DNA from: Bacteroidales bacterium
GTDB taxonomy: Bacteria; Bacteroidota; Bacteroidia; Bacteroidales; ML635J-15
Reading direction: 5' to 3'
Length of the DNA stretch: 33,736 nucleotides
NCBI GenBank assembly: GCA_016937855.1
Contig: JAFGVU010000251.1
Span: forward strand, 1 to 33,736
Shown piece after piece: positions 33,004 to 33,736 of this stretch (position 1 is its first letter; the number at the start of each line of letters is the position of its first letter). A program made the position numbers and the translations under genes. The notes beneath the pieces were generated by a model. The model had not been told where the DNA came from. It saw nothing but the letters and a program-made list of their open reading frames with translations, and did no database searches.

Positions 33004-33651
33004 ATGAAAAGAATACTTACAATTTTTAGCCTCATGTTTTTTACATTTGCAGGCTTTGCTCAAAACGATGCAGCAGCAACCGCTCTTTTAGACGAAGTTT
33101 CTGCCAAAACCGAAAGATACGCTAGTTTAAAGATTGAGTTTAACATGTTTGTCGAAAATCTTAAAGACGGCAAAAGAGAACAATATAAAGGTAGTGCTGC
33201 CTATAAGTCGGGGCTTTATAAACTCGATATAATGGGCCAAATTGTTTTCTCCGACGGCAAAACTAATTGGACATATCTTAAAGATGCCGAAGAAGTAAAT
33301 ATTACCGATAATGCTGATAATCAGGAAGCAATGTTAAATCCACAAACCTTACTAAAAGACTATAAAAGCAATTTTAAGGTTCGATACATTGCTGACAAAT
33401 TTGAAAGCAACAGACCTTTGGTTGAGATAGATTTAATCCCTAAAACAATCGAGAATAAAAAATATACGAAAATTACTGTTAAGATCGATAAAACTAAAAA
33501 GCAAATTTACTCGGCTCGCTATGTCGGTAAAGATGGTGTTAGCTATCTAATTGAAATTTATAAATTTGTCGAAAATCCAAGTCTTATCGATTCTGAAATT
33601 AAATATAGCGATGCTCAATTCCCCGATGCAGAGGTTATTGATATGAGGTAA
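33004..33651 (+). CDS. lolA: LolA-like outer-membrane lipoprotein carrier
   Basis: The 215-residue periplasmic protein has a signal peptide cut after FTFAGFAQ (about residue 20). The LolA fold is recognisable: ALLDEVSAKTERYASLKIEF at the start of the mature protein, KGSAAYKSGLYKLDIMGQIVFSDGKTNWTYL in the central sheet (read in parts), then AMLNPQTLLKDYKSNFKV. LolA carries lipoproteins released by LolCDE across the periplasm to the outer membrane. Its place 14 bp after ftsK is the usual Bacteroidota arrangement and supports the call. Bacteroidota have several LolA paralogues, so the numbered subtype is not assigned. Confidence 0.9.
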   Translation: MKRILTIFSLMFFTFAGFAQNDAAATALLDEVSAKTERYASLKIEFNMFVENLKDGKREQYKGSAAYKSGLYKLDIMGQIVFSDGKTNWTYLKDAEEVNITDNADNQEAMLNPQTLLKDYKSNFKVRYIADKFESNRPLVEIDLIPKTIENKKYTKITVKIDKTKKQIYSARYVGKDGVSYLIEIYKFVENPSLIDSEIKYSDAQFPDAEVIDMR

Positions 33652-33660
33652 AAAAAAGGA

Positions 33661-33700
33661 AATAGGTAAATTTTCGAGAAACTCAAAAATTTGAAATAGA
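33661..33700 (+). repeat. Intergenic stem-loop repeat, copy F
   Basis: Arms AAATTTTCGAG (33668-33678) and CTCAAAAATTT (33682-33692) enclose loop AAA, identical to copies A and D. TAGGT precedes. It starts 10 bp after the lolA stop, and no other terminator is visible before the window ends. Confidence 0.75.
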
Positions 33701-33736
33701 TAAGCGCGCTGGCCTACCTTCAGGGATTTAGGGGCG

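Noticed and set aside
7363-33700. Dispersed repeats as a CRISPR array
   Set aside because: Copies are single and kilobases apart, with no regular spacers and no cas genes.

Overview
The window looks like a chromosomal segment of an AT-rich, probably anaerobic or fermentative member of the Bacteroidota (Bacteroidales/Marinilabiliales-like). The reasons are: five intact proteins and one relic ending in type IX secretion (T9SS type A) sorting domains; Bacteroidota-style promoter elements (TTTG plus TAnnTTTG, clearest before the carbamate kinase gene); an ftsK-lolA gene pair; lipoproteins with Bacteroidota-type signal peptides; a clostridial-type 2[4Fe-4S] ferredoxin; and arcC/arcB genes for energy recovery from citrulline. 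Shine-Dalgarno sites are generally absent. No tRNA, rRNA, CRISPR array, transposase or phage gene was seen.

Layout. 1-4840 (minus): left-truncated giant TPR/PD40/coiled-coil protein with a TTG start. 5047-5988 (plus): polyprenyl-phosphate-type glycosyltransferase. 5989-6874: repeat-rich spacer with a 55-bp direct repeat, 26-bp tandem units and a palindromic MITE-like element. 6875-11902 (plus): thiol peroxidase (Bcp), recA, a TPR lipoprotein coupled to recA, and an S9-family peptidase lipoprotein. 12081-23252 (minus): a cell-surface island with a small lipoprotein, a T9SS-domain relic, a 1339-residue beta-helix T9SS cargo and four tandem paralogous T9SS cargo proteins predicted to be beta-propellers. 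23280-24101: complex spacer with a 9-bp G/C homopolymer, overlapping inverted repeats and direct repeats. 24102-29521 (minus): GT1-like glycosyltransferase, ferredoxin, a second MITE-like element, GT39-like membrane glycosyltransferase, arcB and arcC. 29719-33651 (plus): exported DUF4412/GLPGLI-like protein, ftsK and lolA.

How the parts work together. The recA, ftsK and lolA genes are housekeeping functions (recombination, chromosome segregation, lipoprotein transport). The arc genes convert citrulline plus phosphate to ornithine, ammonia, CO2 and ATP. The 12-23 kb island encodes proteins predicted to pass the inner membrane by Sec and the outer membrane by T9SS. Its tandem genes have exchanged C-terminal sorting modules and signal-peptide leaders by recombination.

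The least explained signals are non-coding: a family of five clear and one decayed 25-bp stem-loops placed on the 3' side of genes, one copy with a compensatory base-pair change; the two palindromic MITE-like elements; and a G9 tract upstream of the surface-protein array. No single previously undescribed system is proven by the sequence. The stem-loop family, the mosaic T9SS array and the giant coiled-coil protein are the best candidates for follow-up.
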